Shown: positions 9,104 through 18,409, numbered from the stretch's first letter. The stretch is 58,349 nt of DNA from UBA6109 sp964506465 (GCA_964506465.1 CAZDLM010000012.1:1-58349), one strand, 5' to 3'. Numbers and translations are program-made. Notes: generated by a model from the letters alone, not told the origin.

Positions 9104-9535
9104 ATGAGAGCAGTCCATCCCATTTGGAAATTTCCCCTTTGGGGAATCGTCGTCCTGACTCTTGGATGCGCCTCGGGACTTCAACCGGTCTGCAGGCACA
9201 CGTCCCTTATGTGCGCCCTGGTGATGCAGGAAAAGTATCGGGATGTCCAGGTCGCCTTCGGTCCCGTCATCGGTGCGAATGGAGAGGTGGATCCATTGGT
9301 CTCTCATGCACAGACGAGAGTGCTCGTCGACGGGAAATGGACCTGGGTGAATTATGCGGGCGGCGCCTGTCAATTGACGGATATCAAAGAAAATTTTCTG
9401 GACCTGAATGCCTACTCGGCTGAGATGTTCTATGCCTGGCTCTGGAAGTCGCCGGGGGCGGCGGCAAACCCGCCGCTGCCCACGATGAGCTTCAAGGATT
9501 CCATCAGCAGCGAAGAGACCGGAAGATTTCGATGA
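9104..9535 (+). CDS. Small lipoprotein, possible transglutaminase-like Cys-His fold
   Basis: A 143-residue predicted lipoprotein. The N terminus has a hydrophobic stretch ending in LTLGC (lipobox, Cys22). Downstream, VCRHTSLMCALVM is followed about 30 residues later by SHAQTRVLVDGKWTWVN. That order (Cys at a helix start, then His, then a Trp-rich strand) is what transglutaminase-like cysteine peptidase domains show, in minimal form. The assignment is tentative, since no third catalytic residue is clear. The longer overlapping frame from 8926 has a different phase and no such features. The 268 bases upstream (8836-9103) hold no other supported gene. Confidence 0.55.
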   Translation: MRAVHPIWKFPLWGIVVLTLGCASGLQPVCRHTSLMCALVMQEKYRDVQVAFGPVIGANGEVDPLVSHAQTRVLVDGKWTWVNYAGGACQLTDIKENFLDLNAYSAEMFYAWLWKSPGAAANPPLPTMSFKDSISSEETGRFR

Positions 9536-9916
9536 GTGTCAGGCGGCAGCGCCCTGATCCCAGCCGGTCGGTATCGCCTTGCCTGTTATGCCGGCGTTTT
9601 CCCCATCCCCTGCCTCTGATTCAGCACCTCGCGAACCTTGTGCGCCATGACGTGTTTCATTTGGCCCTCTTCCGCCGACTAGCATGTCGCCCCGGATGAA
9701 TGAAAGACCGCCGCGCAAGAGCGAAGGGCCGCGCGGCAATGTCAAGATGTCTGTGTCAGGTTTAAGAGGAAAGGGCCTCCGGTCTTGCTTTTTTGAAGTT
9801 TTCGGCCACGCAGCCGCCTGGCCTGCCCGCCGGGATTGTGCTATGAGATCCGCAGCGGACCGCTCCGGACAGGCGCCGGGCCGCTCAGCGGCGGAGATTC
9901 CGGGAAAGAAAGACCA
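9536..9916. other. Intergenic stretch, no supported gene
   Basis: About 380 bases between the lipoprotein and the methyltransferase. On the minus strand a 24-codon ATG-started reading frame (9586-9660) follows a purine-rich stretch (GAAGAGGG). It has no recognisable similarity and could be chance. No terminator with a U-tract and no strong promoter was found. Confidence 0.4.
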
Positions 9917-10516
9917 ATGTCGCCTTTAGCCAAATGTGCGAATCGCATTCTCTTTCGAGGCAAGCATGTCTGCCCGCGGTGGCTCTGTTTCACCTTCGAC
10001 AACGTCTTCCGGAGATATTTTCAGGACCCGGCGGCGCTGCTCCTGCCCTACGTTCGCGAAGGGGATACGGCGATCGATGTGGGGCCCGGGATCGGCTTCT
10101 TCACGATTCCGCTTGCAGAACGGGTGGGCGATGCCGGACGCGTGATCGCGGTGGACATCCAGCAGTCGATGCTCGATGCCCTGCGCCGCCGGGCGGTGAA
10201 GCGGGGAGTGGCCGATAGGATCTCGACGCATCGAGCTTCGGAAAAGTCCCTGGGAATATCGGCGGAAGCGGATTTCATCCTCGCCTTCTGGATGGTCCAC
10301 GAGGTTCCGGATCGGGAGAGGTTCTTCGGGGAACTGCGGGAACTGCTCAAACCTCAGGGGCTCTTTCTCCTGGCGGAGCCCGGCATCCACGTCACGGCAT
10401 CGATGTTCGACCGGATCGTCGCCGATGCGGAGGCCGCAGGCTTCGAGGTTCGGAGCAGGCCGCATATTGCCTTCAGCCGGGCCGTGGTCTTTGTGAAAGG
10501 ACGGGCGGCGGAATGA
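9917..10516 (+). CDS. Class I SAM-dependent methyltransferase
   Basis: A 199-residue protein with the Rossmann-fold methyltransferase motifs: motif I AIDVGPGIGFFTIPLAE, an acidic residue in VIAVDIQQSM, and the later strand FILAFWMVHEV followed by GLFLLAEPGIHV. The upstream in-frame start at 9836 would add 27 residues of low-complexity character, so the ATG at 9917 (MSPLAKCANRIL) is preferred. The stop overlaps the start of the MFS gene (ATGA), so the two are probably cotranscribed. The substrate is unknown. Confidence 0.8.
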   Translation: MSPLAKCANRILFRGKHVCPRWLCFTFDNVFRRYFQDPAALLLPYVREGDTAIDVGPGIGFFTIPLAERVGDAGRVIAVDIQQSMLDALRRRAVKRGVADRISTHRASEKSLGISAEADFILAFWMVHEVPDRERFFGELRELLKPQGLFLLAEPGIHVTASMFDRIVADAEAAGFEVRSRPHIAFSRAVVFVKGRAAE

Positions 10517-11757
10517 AACGGCCCTCCATTTTGGATAAGGCCGGATTCCATTACGGATGGGCCGTCCTTGCCGTCGGAACCCTGGCGGTCTTCAGCGCCC
10601 TGGGGCTCGGCCGTTTCGGCTATACGATGGTCCTGCCGGCCATGCAGACGGATCTCGGCATGAACAACGCGCAGGCCGGCCTGCTGGCGACATTCAATTT
10701 GGCGGGCTATCTGATTTTTGTGATCGTGGGAGGCGCGCTTTCGACGCGATACGGTGCCAGGCTCGTCGTCTTCGTGAGCCTCGGATTCGCGGGGATCGGC
10801 ATGATCGGCACCGGCCTGGCGGACCACTTCCTTTCGGTGTCCGTGTGGCGGGGATTGACCGGCGTCGCCAGCGGCGGCGGGAACATTGCCGTCATGGGGC
10901 TGCTGGCGGCCTGGTTCGGCAGCCGGAAGCGTGGGCTGGCATCCGGCATCGCCGTGTCGGGCTCGTCGTTTGCACTGGTTTTCACCGGCGAGTTCGTCCC
11001 CTGGATCAGCGCGGTCCAGGGAGCCGGCGCCTGGCGCACCTGCTGGCTTCTTTTCGGCGGACTCTCCATCCTGGCGGCGGTCGTTGCGTGGCTGGTTCTC
11101 CGGAACCGTCCGGCGGAGATGGGATTGACGGCGATCGAGGAAGAGAAGGTTCCGTGTCCGGGGCCTTCGGAAGCCGCGGAGATGATCCAGTGGAAGAAGA
11201 TCTACCTGTCCGCGCCGGTATGGTCCCTCGGGCTCATCTACAGCGCCTTCGGCTTTTCCTATGTAATCTACATGACCTTCTTCTTCAAATTCCTGATCCA
11301 GGACGGCGGATATTCGGTGCCCGGCGCGGGAGCGCTTTTCATGATCATGGGATGGGTCAGCCTTCTCTGCGGCGTGATCTGGGGCACGGTGTCGGATCAC
11401 ATCGGGAGGAGGGGGGCGCTCATCATCGTCTTTCTGATCCACGCGGCGGCCTTCGCACTCTTCGCATGGGGGGGATCGCATTTCTGTCTGACGGTTTCGG
11501 CGGTCCTCTTCGGGCTGTCGGCATGGAGCATCCCGGCGATCATGAACGCCGCCAGCGGCGACCTCCTTGGACCGCGGCTCGCTCCGGCCGCACTCGGTTT
11601 CATCACGCTCTTCATGGGGATCGGACAGGTCGCCGGTCCCGTCGCCGGCGGAATGATCGCCGATGCGGCGGGTTCCTTCTCGCCCGCATTTCTCCTGGCT
11701 TCCGCTGTGGCGTTTCTCGGCGCCGTCGGATCGGCCCTGTTGATCAAGAGGAACTAG
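10513..11757 (+). CDS. MFS transporter, YbfB/YjiJ-like
   Basis: A 414-residue major facilitator with about 12 hydrophobic segments. The N-terminal block LGLGRFGYTMVLPAMQ followed by NAQAGLLATFNLAGYL is characteristic of the YbfB/YjiJ-like branch. The loop between TM2 and TM3 has the MFS signature in the form GGALSTRYGARL, and a related motif (GTVSDHIGRRGALI) appears in the second half. Overlap with the methyltransferase gene suggests a two-gene operon. The transported compound cannot be inferred. The gene ends 9 bases from the convergent tex stop. Confidence 0.85.
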   Translation: MKRPSILDKAGFHYGWAVLAVGTLAVFSALGLGRFGYTMVLPAMQTDLGMNNAQAGLLATFNLAGYLIFVIVGGALSTRYGARLVVFVSLGFAGIGMIGTGLADHFLSVSVWRGLTGVASGGGNIAVMGLLAAWFGSRKRGLASGIAVSGSSFALVFTGEFVPWISAVQGAGAWRTCWLLFGGLSILAAVVAWLVLRNRPAEMGLTAIEEEKVPCPGPSEAAEMIQWKKIYLSAPVWSLGLIYSAFGFSYVIYMTFFFKFLIQDGGYSVPGAGALFMIMGWVSLLCGVIWGTVSDHIGRRGALIIVFLIHAAAFALFAWGGSHFCLTVSAVLFGLSAWSIPAIMNAASGDLLGPRLAPAALGFITLFMGIGQVAGPVAGGMIADAAGSFSPAFLLASAVAFLGAVGSALLIKRN

Positions 11758-11766
11758 CGTTTTCTC

Positions 11767-14049
11767 TCACTTCCGCCGGAAGGCCTCGGCGAAGGGATTG
11801 TTGAAGGGCGCGGGCGCCTTTTTCCCGCGCCGCGCCTCGCTGCCCTTCGGCGGCCCGGCCGGGCTGTCCCGGTGCTCTCCTGCGGCGGGCCGCGGCGGCC
11901 GTTCCGGCTTCTGTCCGGGGAACTTCTTCATCGACAGGGAGATGCGCTTCCGCGGCAGATCGACGGCCAGAACCGTCACGTCCACTTTCTGGTTCACCTT
12001 CACCACGTCCCCCGGCGATTTGACGAAGCCGTCGGCGAGTTCACTCACGTGAACGAGGCCGTCCTGGTGGACGCCGATGTCCACAAAGGCGCCGAAGGCC
12101 GTGATGTTCGTGACGACGCCCGGCAGCTTCATCCCCGGCGTCAGGTCTGCGATCTTCTCGACGCCTTCGGCAAAGGCGACATTTTCGAACCGAGGGCGGG
12201 GGTCCCGTCCGGGTCTGGCCAATTCGGCCAGGATGTCGCGCAGCGTAGGGAGGCCGATCTTGTCCGTGACGTAGCGTTCGAGGTCGATGCGCTGTCTGCG
12301 TTCGGGATCGCGGATCAGGTCGGCGACGGAGCAGTCCTGGTCTTTGGCCATCGCTTCCACGACGGCGTAGCTCTCGGGATGAACGGCGCTCGCATCCAGG
12401 GGATTTCGACCGTCGCGGATGCGGAGAAAGCCCGCCGCCTGTTCGAAGGCCTTCGGACCGAGGCGGTGAACCTTCTTCAGTTCGGCGCGGGAACGGAAGG
12501 GGCCGGTTTCGTTCCTGTGCTTCACGATGTTTTCGGCCAGTGCGGGCCCGAGACCGGACACATAGGACAGGAGCTCGGGACTCGCCGTATTCACCTCGAC
12601 GCCGACTGCGTTCACGCAACTGACGACGACGTCGTCGAGGCAGCGTTTCAGTTCGCCTTGATCGACGTCGTGCTGGTACTGGCCGACGCCGATCGATTTC
12701 GGATCGATCTTGACGAGTTCCGCCAGGGGGTCCATGAGACGGCGGCCGATGGAAACGGCGCCGCGAACGGTGAGGTCATGGTCCGGAAACTCCCGCCGGG
12801 CAGCCTCCGACGCGGAATAGACGGATGCCCCGCTCTCGTTGACCATGACAACCTGAATGCCCTTGGAGAGCGCCAGCGAACGGAGGAAGGCCTCCGTCTC
12901 GCGGCCGCCCGTCCCGTTGCCCACCGCAACCACTTCGATACCGAAGCGCTCGCAGAGCTCGCGGACCCTTGCCGCCGCCTCCCCGCGGGCGTTCTCGGAC
13001 AGCAGCGGGTAGACCGTTTCGTGATGGAGGAGTTTGCCCTGACGGTCCAGGCAGGCGACCTTGCAGCCGGTGCGGAAACCGGGATCGATGGCGAGAACGG
13101 TCTTCTGTCCCAGCGGGGGGGACAGCAGGAGCTGGCGGAGATTTTCGGCGAAGACGCGAATCGCCGTCTCGTCGGCCCGCTGTTTGGCGGCGAGGCGGAT
13201 CTCGGTCTCCATCGAGGGGGAGAGGAGACGCCTGTAGCCGTCCTGCACGGCGAGGCGGACCTGCCCGGCCGAGGCGGTAGTCGCCTTGACGAACAGGGCT
13301 TCCAGGACCGCGAGGGCTTCCTCTTCGGGCGGCGTGACATGAAAGGTGAGGAACAGTTCCCGCTCACCGCGGCGGATCGCCAGCACGCGGTGCGACGGCG
13401 CGGAGGAAACGGGTTCATCCCAGTGGAAGTAGTCCTTGTACTTGATCCCTTCCGTTTCTTTTTCCGGGATGACGCGCGAACGGAGAACGCCCTTTTCGAA
13501 GAAGAGGGTCCGTATGCGCGCCCTCGCTTCGCGGTCTTCGTTTACGGTCTCGGCGATGATGTCCCTCGCGCCGGCAAGCGCTTCCTCGACGGAGGCGACG
13601 CCCTTTTCGGCGTCCACGAAAGACGCCGCCCAAGCGGCCGGATCTCCCCCGTCCTGAGCGAGTATCTGCAGCGCCAGCGGATCGAGGCCTCTTTCCCGGG
13701 CGACCGTCGCCCGCGTCCGGCGTTTCGGCCGGAAGGGGAGGTAGATGTCCTCGAGAACCGTTATCGTTCCCGCGGCGGCAAGTTTCTCCCTGAGTTCGTC
13801 GGTGAGGAGGTTTCGTTCCGAAAGGGATTTCAGGATCGCCCCGCGCCGCTCGTCCAGTTCCCGGAGCTGGATCAGCCGATCGCGGACGGCCGTGACAGCG
13901 ACTTCGTCGAGGGAACCGGTCAGCTCCTTCCGGTAGCGTGCGATAAAGGGGACCGTCGCCCCCTCTTCGATCAACTGAGCCGTCGCCCGGATCTGCCCGG
14001 GAGTCAGTTGAAGTTCGGCGGCGATCTGCTCGTGATGGGATTCGTTCAT
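11767..14049 (-). CDS. tex: Tex-family RNA-binding transcription accessory protein
   Basis: A 760-residue Tex protein, the usual family length. The order of domains is an N-terminal helical region (GATVPFIARYRKELTGSLDE), a YqgF/RNase H-like domain (VLAIDPGFRTGCKVACLDR, about 322-340), helix-hairpin-helix motifs (GVEVNTASPELLSYVSGLGP), and a C-terminal S1 RNA-binding domain (GVVTNITAFGAFVDIGVHQD, about 650-669). The tail is Lys/Arg/Pro-rich. Tex binds nucleic acid and influences transcription and RNA turnover. The start ATG at 14049 fits the family N terminus. Confidence 0.96.
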   Translation of the reverse strand: MNESHHEQIAAELQLTPGQIRATAQLIEEGATVPFIARYRKELTGSLDEVAVTAVRDRLIQLRELDERRGAILKSLSERNLLTDELREKLAAAGTITVLEDIYLPFRPKRRTRATVARERGLDPLALQILAQDGGDPAAWAASFVDAEKGVASVEEALAGARDIIAETVNEDREARARIRTLFFEKGVLRSRVIPEKETEGIKYKDYFHWDEPVSSAPSHRVLAIRRGERELFLTFHVTPPEEEALAVLEALFVKATTASAGQVRLAVQDGYRRLLSPSMETEIRLAAKQRADETAIRVFAENLRQLLLSPPLGQKTVLAIDPGFRTGCKVACLDRQGKLLHHETVYPLLSENARGEAAARVRELCERFGIEVVAVGNGTGGRETEAFLRSLALSKGIQVVMVNESGASVYSASEAARREFPDHDLTVRGAVSIGRRLMDPLAELVKIDPKSIGVGQYQHDVDQGELKRCLDDVVVSCVNAVGVEVNTASPELLSYVSGLGPALAENIVKHRNETGPFRSRAELKKVHRLGPKAFEQAAGFLRIRDGRNPLDASAVHPESYAVVEAMAKDQDCSVADLIRDPERRQRIDLERYVTDKIGLPTLRDILAELARPGRDPRPRFENVAFAEGVEKIADLTPGMKLPGVVTNITAFGAFVDIGVHQDGLVHVSELADGFVKSPGDVVKVNQKVDVTVLAVDLPRKRISLSMKKFPGQKPERPPRPAAGEHRDSPAGPPKGSEARRGKKAPAPFNNPFAEAFRRK

Positions 14050-14176
14050 GGCGCTCCTCTCCGCAAAAGAGAAAGGAGCCTCCTATCACAGGAGCGGACG
14101 GAAATACAGCCTGCGAAATGCCTCGCCGGAAACCGCGGATGCGAAAAGGCGGGACGGATCCTTCCCGGGCGGACCT

Positions 14177-14791
14177 TCAGACCTTGTCCGGCCTTTTCAG
14201 TTCGAAGATGTCGCGGGTCCGACAGTAGAGATCGGTTCCGCCCAGCCGGCCGACGGCCTTGAGTTTATAAGGATCGATCATGCCGTCGACATACAGATCG
14301 TCGCGGACGTGCACGCACAGGATTTCGCCGACGACAAAAAAACGCACATCCGGCAGCTTGCCGAACTTCAGGATCTTGAGCAGGCGGCATTCCATCTTGA
14401 CGGGCGACTCCGCGACCAGGAGCGCCTTGACAAGATCGGCCTTTTCCGCGCGCAGGTTGGCCTTTTCGAACTCGCTGACGCCCCAGGGGAAGTCCGTCGA
14501 GGTGAGATTCATCGCCTCCGCCAGGTCCTCGTTGACGAGGCCGATGGCGAACTCCTTGGTATCCTCGATGTTTCGCAGCGTGTCCTTTTTCTTGCCCTCC
14601 CGCGTGTTGCCGATTCCGAAGCCGAGAACCGCCGGCTTGGAACTCATCAAGGTGTAGGTGCTGAAAGGGGCGAGGTTGTTCCGGCCGAGCTTGTCCACGG
14701 TGGACACCCAGGCGATGGGACGCGGCACGATGGCGCCGGCGAACAGATGATGGGCATTGCGGTTGCTCAGGGTTTGCGGATCGATCTTCAT
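14177..14791 (-). CDS. Flavin reductase-like domain protein
   Basis: A 204-residue FMN-binding split-barrel protein. Visible family features are the opening HHLFAGAIVPRPIAWVST, the flavin-contact region NLAPFSTYTLMSSKPAVLGF, and the C-terminal DPYKLKAVGRLGG. Related proteins reduce flavin or act as flavin-dependent reductases; the partner is not known. It is transcribed away from the aldehyde oxidoreductase gene. The start is preceded by a purine-rich ribosome site (GAGGCTGG). Confidence 0.85.
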   Translation of the reverse strand: MKIDPQTLSNRNAHHLFAGAIVPRPIAWVSTVDKLGRNNLAPFSTYTLMSSKPAVLGFGIGNTREGKKKDTLRNIEDTKEFAIGLVNEDLAEAMNLTSTDFPWGVSEFEKANLRAEKADLVKALLVAESPVKMECRLLKILKFGKLPDVRFFVVGEILCVHVRDDLYVDGMIDPYKLKAVGRLGGTDLYCRTRDIFELKRPDKV

Positions 14792-14904
14792 GGATTCCAG
14801 CCTCCTCGAAAGGGATGGGTGAAATGATGAAAATTCTCTAAATATCCGGCCGTGCGGAACGCCTTCCGTTCCTCAAGCATTTCAATAACTCGGGATATAA
14901 TTTG

Positions 14905-14934
14905 TTGACAAGGAAAATCTATTCGGTCTATGTA
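14905..14934 (+). promoter_or_regulatory. Sigma70-type promoter candidate for aldehyde oxidoreductase
   Basis: The divergent gap between the flavin reductase and the oxidoreductase contains a perfect TTGACA (14905-14910), an 18-base spacer and TATGTA (14929-14934, 4 of 6 for -10), in an AT-richer stretch. It lies 80 bases before the oxidoreductase start and points towards it. Confidence 0.5.
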
Positions 14935-15013
14935 GCCTCCTCACGATCGCAGAGGATTCCGGAGCGGTGGAGAATGAAAAGCGGCACGCGCCGGAGGCAG
15001 GGAAGGGGAAGCC

Positions 15014-17197
15014 ATGAAATACCAGGCATCGCGTCTTGAGCGCGGATATTCGAATCGGATTCTTACCGTCGATCTGGGAAGCGGCGCCGTCGCGGCGCCG
15101 GTCCTCGATCCGGAGATTCGCGACTTCTTCATCGGCGGCCGGGGGCTCGGCCTCTATCTCCTCCACAGGAGCACGACCTCCCGTACGTCCCCATCCGACC
15201 CGGAGAATCCCCTGATCTTTTCACCGGGGCCGCTCGGGGGCGTTCCTCAGTTTCCCGGGACCAGCAAGTGCATGGCCGTCTCCCTGTCGCCGCTGACGGG
15301 CATCCCGGGCGTCTCGAATTTCGGCGGGCACTTTGGCGCCTATCTCAAGTACGCGGGATTCGATGCGCTGCAGATTTCGGGGAAGTCCGCGCGGGAGGTC
15401 ATGCTGGTCGTCGATGGCTTCCGCAGGGAGGTCTCCCTCGTGGACGCGCCGGCGGGCGACCACGTCTTCGACCTGGAACAGGAAATCGCCGGGCGGTTTG
15501 TCGCGGCGGGATACGACCGGAAAGACATCGCCTTCCTCTCCACGGGGATCGGCGCGGCCCGCACGGCCTACGGCTGCATCAACAGCCACTACTTCGATCC
15601 CACCAAGCCCGCCGACGGCGCCAAGGGGATGTTCCGGACGAAACAGGCCGGGAGGACGGGACTCGGCACGGTCATGATGGAGAAGAAGCTCCGCTGCGTC
15701 GTGGTACTGGCCGAATTTCCGAAGGGCGACAACCCTTACGGAGCGGCCGACTGGGGCAAGGTCAAACGGGCGGGGACGCTGCTGGGCAAGGTCGTCCGCG
15801 ACGTCGATCCGCAGTCGCTCAAGATGCACCGGAAGGGAAGCGCGGGCCTGATCGCCTTCATGAACAAGGACGAATTTCAGTCGCTTCCGGTCAACAACTA
15901 CCAACTGGGCTCGGACCCGCGGGCGGACCGGATCACCGGAAAGTTCTATGCGGAACATCTCTTCGAGCACCGCGGCATGGACGGCTGTTTCCCGGGCTGC
16001 AACCTGCGCTGCACGAAGGGCGGCTGGGTCACGCTGACGTCCGGGAAACGCAGAGGCGAGAAGGTTTGGGTGGATGGGCCCGAATACGAGACCGCCGCGG
16101 GCTTCGGCTCCAACCTCGGCATGTGGAACGCCGAGTTCATCATGGAGGCCAACTGGCACTGCGACGACTACGGCATCGACACCATCACGCTCGCCGTCAT
16201 CATGGCCTTCCTCATGGAGTGCTTTCAGAGGGGCTACCTGACGAAGGAAGACGCGGGCGGGCTGGAACTGAAATGGGGCGACGAGGCTTCGGCCCTGACC
16301 TTCATCCATCAGGTGGCGGAAGGCAAGACGGAGTTGGCCGCCGCCGCCGGCAGGGGGATGCTTGCCGTCGTGGAGTTCGTGGCGCGGGCATTCGCAGCGA
16401 GGACGGGCCAGCCCGAGCCTCTCGCGGAGCTCCGGCGTTTTGCCATGCAGACCAAGGGTCTTCCCTTTTCCCTGTACCGGACGCACCGGTCGCTTTCCAT
16501 GCAGGCCTCCTATGCCGCCGCCAGCGACATCGGAGCGCATCACGCCGCCGCCTGGCTCATCAAGGTCGACCTCTTGGGGGCATTCCCGACCATGGAAGAC
16601 AAGGCCAGGGCGCTCCTTACCTACCCGAGGGTCCGGCTCGGCAATGACAACCTGGGTTTGTGCAAACTCCCCTGGGTGGACGTTTTCAACCCGGAATCCG
16701 GAACGCGGAAGAACACGGACATCTACATCAACCCCGCCTCGCAGGAACTCTACGCCGATTTCTACAACGGCATGCTCGGGACGGCCATGACCTGGCAGGA
16801 AATCTTCGCGCAGACGGACCGGGACATCAACCTGCAGAGGGTCATGAACGCCATGGTCTTCGGCGCCGATACGGGAGGCCGCGACGTCCTTCCCGACCGC
16901 GCCATCGGGCCTACGGACGACGGCCTCTACGAAGCCGAAGCGGAGTTCAACGACGGGGAGACGGCCCGTTTCGTCGGCAGGCCGCTGGAGGAGGTTCGCA
17001 CCCTCCCGACGCCGCGAAAACGGGAGATCCTGATGAACGCCCGAAAAAAGCAACTGCAGGACCTGATCAGCACCTACTACCGCGAGCGGGGCTGGACCGA
17101 TGCCGGCATCCCGACTGTCGCGACACTCAAGGGCCTCGGCCTCTGGCCATTCCTCAGCGAAGAAGCCCGCACGAAGATTTCCGCGCTGGCCGCCTGA
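15014..17197 (+). CDS. Aldehyde ferredoxin oxidoreductase family protein
   Basis: A 727-residue member of the tungsten/molybdenum-pterin AOR family. It has the N-terminal AOR domain (ILTVDLGSG; FIGGRGLGLYLL) and the C-terminal helical domains. Cys325, Cys329 and Cys333 (CFPGCNLRC) plus Cys550 (LGLCKLPW) are placed to bind the [4Fe-4S] cluster, although the first spacing is C-x3-C instead of the usual C-x2-C. Such enzymes oxidise aldehydes or reduce carboxylates with ferredoxin, and the family includes BamB of class II benzoyl-CoA reductase. At 727 residues it is longer than typical AORs (about 600-650). The ribosome site AAGGGGA precedes ATG 15014. The substrate is not deducible. Confidence 0.9.
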   Translation: MKYQASRLERGYSNRILTVDLGSGAVAAPVLDPEIRDFFIGGRGLGLYLLHRSTTSRTSPSDPENPLIFSPGPLGGVPQFPGTSKCMAVSLSPLTGIPGVSNFGGHFGAYLKYAGFDALQISGKSAREVMLVVDGFRREVSLVDAPAGDHVFDLEQEIAGRFVAAGYDRKDIAFLSTGIGAARTAYGCINSHYFDPTKPADGAKGMFRTKQAGRTGLGTVMMEKKLRCVVVLAEFPKGDNPYGAADWGKVKRAGTLLGKVVRDVDPQSLKMHRKGSAGLIAFMNKDEFQSLPVNNYQLGSDPRADRITGKFYAEHLFEHRGMDGCFPGCNLRCTKGGWVTLTSGKRRGEKVWVDGPEYETAAGFGSNLGMWNAEFIMEANWHCDDYGIDTITLAVIMAFLMECFQRGYLTKEDAGGLELKWGDEASALTFIHQVAEGKTELAAAAGRGMLAVVEFVARAFAARTGQPEPLAELRRFAMQTKGLPFSLYRTHRSLSMQASYAAASDIGAHHAAAWLIKVDLLGAFPTMEDKARALLTYPRVRLGNDNLGLCKLPWVDVFNPESGTRKNTDIYINPASQELYADFYNGMLGTAMTWQEIFAQTDRDINLQRVMNAMVFGADTGGRDVLPDRAIGPTDDGLYEAEAEFNDGETARFVGRPLEEVRTLPTPRKREILMNARKKQLQDLISTYYRERGWTDAGIPTVATLKGLGLWPFLSEEARTKISALAA

Positions 17198-17302
17198 AGT
17201 CATCACCATCTTTTGACGTCCTCTTTGTCCGTTCGGAGACGTCGGAAGAGGTGCCGCGGATATTTCAGGATCACGCAAAATCCATTTACCGGGAGGCCGA
17301 TC

Positions 17303-17692
17303 ATGAGTGAAAAGGGCGAAGAGATCATCCGTTACTATGAGAAGCAGCTTGGCTGGGTACCCCCCTTCGTCGAGATGTTCGCGAAGCATGCGCCGGGGCC
17401 GCTCGAAGGATACATGGCCATGCGCAAAGCGGTCATGAAGGATTCCCCTGAAGGCGGGCTGCCGAGAAAGGTCAAAGAGATGCTCTTTTCCATTCTCGAC
17501 GCCGTGACGGGGGAGTCCACCGGAGCGCAGGCCCATGCGCGGGCCGCGGTCGCAGCCGGGCTCACGCCCGCCGAACTCGCCGAGGGCTATGCCATCGCCG
17601 TGATGGTTACCGGCATTACCACGATGTGCAAGGGCGGTGCGGACTCGATCCGGGCCGCGGAAGAAGAACAGCGGGAACGGCGATGCGGATGA
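17303..17692 (+). CDS. Carboxymuconolactone decarboxylase (CMD/AhpD-fold) protein
   Basis: A 129-residue all-helical CMD-fold protein. The start ATG 17303 has GGGAGG seven bases upstream; the longer frame from 17213 has no such site. The core has the family pattern VKEMLFSILDAVTGESTGAQAHARAAVAAGLT. The redox CxxC found in AhpD-type members is absent, with Gly-Ala-Gln-Ala-His in the corresponding region, so it is not likely a peroxidase partner. It follows the aldehyde oxidoreductase by 105 bases on the same strand and is probably cotranscribed. Its function is unknown. Confidence 0.82.
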   Translation: MSEKGEEIIRYYEKQLGWVPPFVEMFAKHAPGPLEGYMAMRKAVMKDSPEGGLPRKVKEMLFSILDAVTGESTGAQAHARAAVAAGLTPAELAEGYAIAVMVTGITTMCKGGADSIRAAEEEQRERRCG

Positions 17693-17725
17693 CTTCGGCC
17701 GGAGAAGCCCCGGCCGTACCGGGAG

Positions 17726-18290
17726 TCATTTGCGCGGCGTCTTGAAACGGTAGGAAGAGAGGTTCGGATGGGCGACCTCCTGACGCTCCCAGTAGCTGAC
17801 GGCGCCCCATTCGGTGCAGCGCGGTTCCCCGCCGAGCAGGAAGCAGGCGCGGACCGTCCAGAGGTACTTCGTGTCGGGCGCAAGCTCGACCTCGATCGCA
17901 TGGGCCGGCTCTTCCAGGCCGGTCCGCTCATAGCGCCAGGCCGGATCTCCGATGCGGGACACCTTGAGTTGGTAGCGAACGTCGCGCACCGGGGCGGGGC
18001 CGTAAATTTCGATCCATTCGACTGCCGGGTCCTCCGGCCGGGGAAAGCTTTCCCATTTCAGCCCCCCGGATTCTCACAGAGCGGGAAAGGGCGACTCTGC
18101 GTTCGGTCCTTGAAGTCCATTCGATGGATTCGCTCTTGCTCTTGGGGATTGTCGATCTTGACATAGAGCTCCGGAGGCCGCCGCCTCCTCCCCGGACCAC
18201 CCCGTCGCCGTGGGCGGACCACAGCGTGCAGGAAAAAGCATTCGGCAGGGAAGCAAAGAAGAGAAGGACCATCAGGGCGACTGTCTTCAT
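17726..18290 (-). pseudogene. Frameshifted exported protein with C-terminal beta domain
   Basis: Three phases together read as one protein. ATG 18290 opens a signal peptide (MKTVALMVLLFFASLPNAFS) and CTLWSAHGDGVV. A second phase continues with PPELYVKIDNPQEQERIHRM to CENPGG. A third phase carries KWESFPRPEDPAVEWIEIYG to the stop at 17726, with a Trp/Tyr-rich beta pattern like a fibronectin-type domain. Both breaks (in the G-rich tract near 18180-18190, and the G6 run near 18066-18070) are repaired by adding one G. It may be a real pseudogene or a base-calling error. Function is not recognised. Confidence 0.5.
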
Positions 18291-18409
18291 GGGGCGGTCT
18301 CCGTGCGGTTCTGTGTTTGACGTCGCGGGATAGCGTTTTTTGCCGCGTCTTGTCAATGGAATATATCGGCTGGTCCGACTCCCGCAGCACCCCGCTGAGC
18401 TTTCGGAAC

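Noticed and set aside
9586..9660. 24-codon minus-strand frame with purine-rich leader
   Set aside because: Too short, no known similarity, and the stretch is not otherwise distinctive; kept only as a note on the gap.
11872..14262. Long plus-strand open frame (796 codons) opposite tex
   Set aside because: It is the antisense shadow of tex, which has full family motifs; the plus frame has no recognisable domain and is a by-product of high GC.
15221..17536. Long minus-strand frame (771 codons) opposite the aldehyde oxidoreductase
   Set aside because: A shadow of a GC-rich gene with clear cluster motifs on the plus strand; Arg/Gly/His-rich composition.
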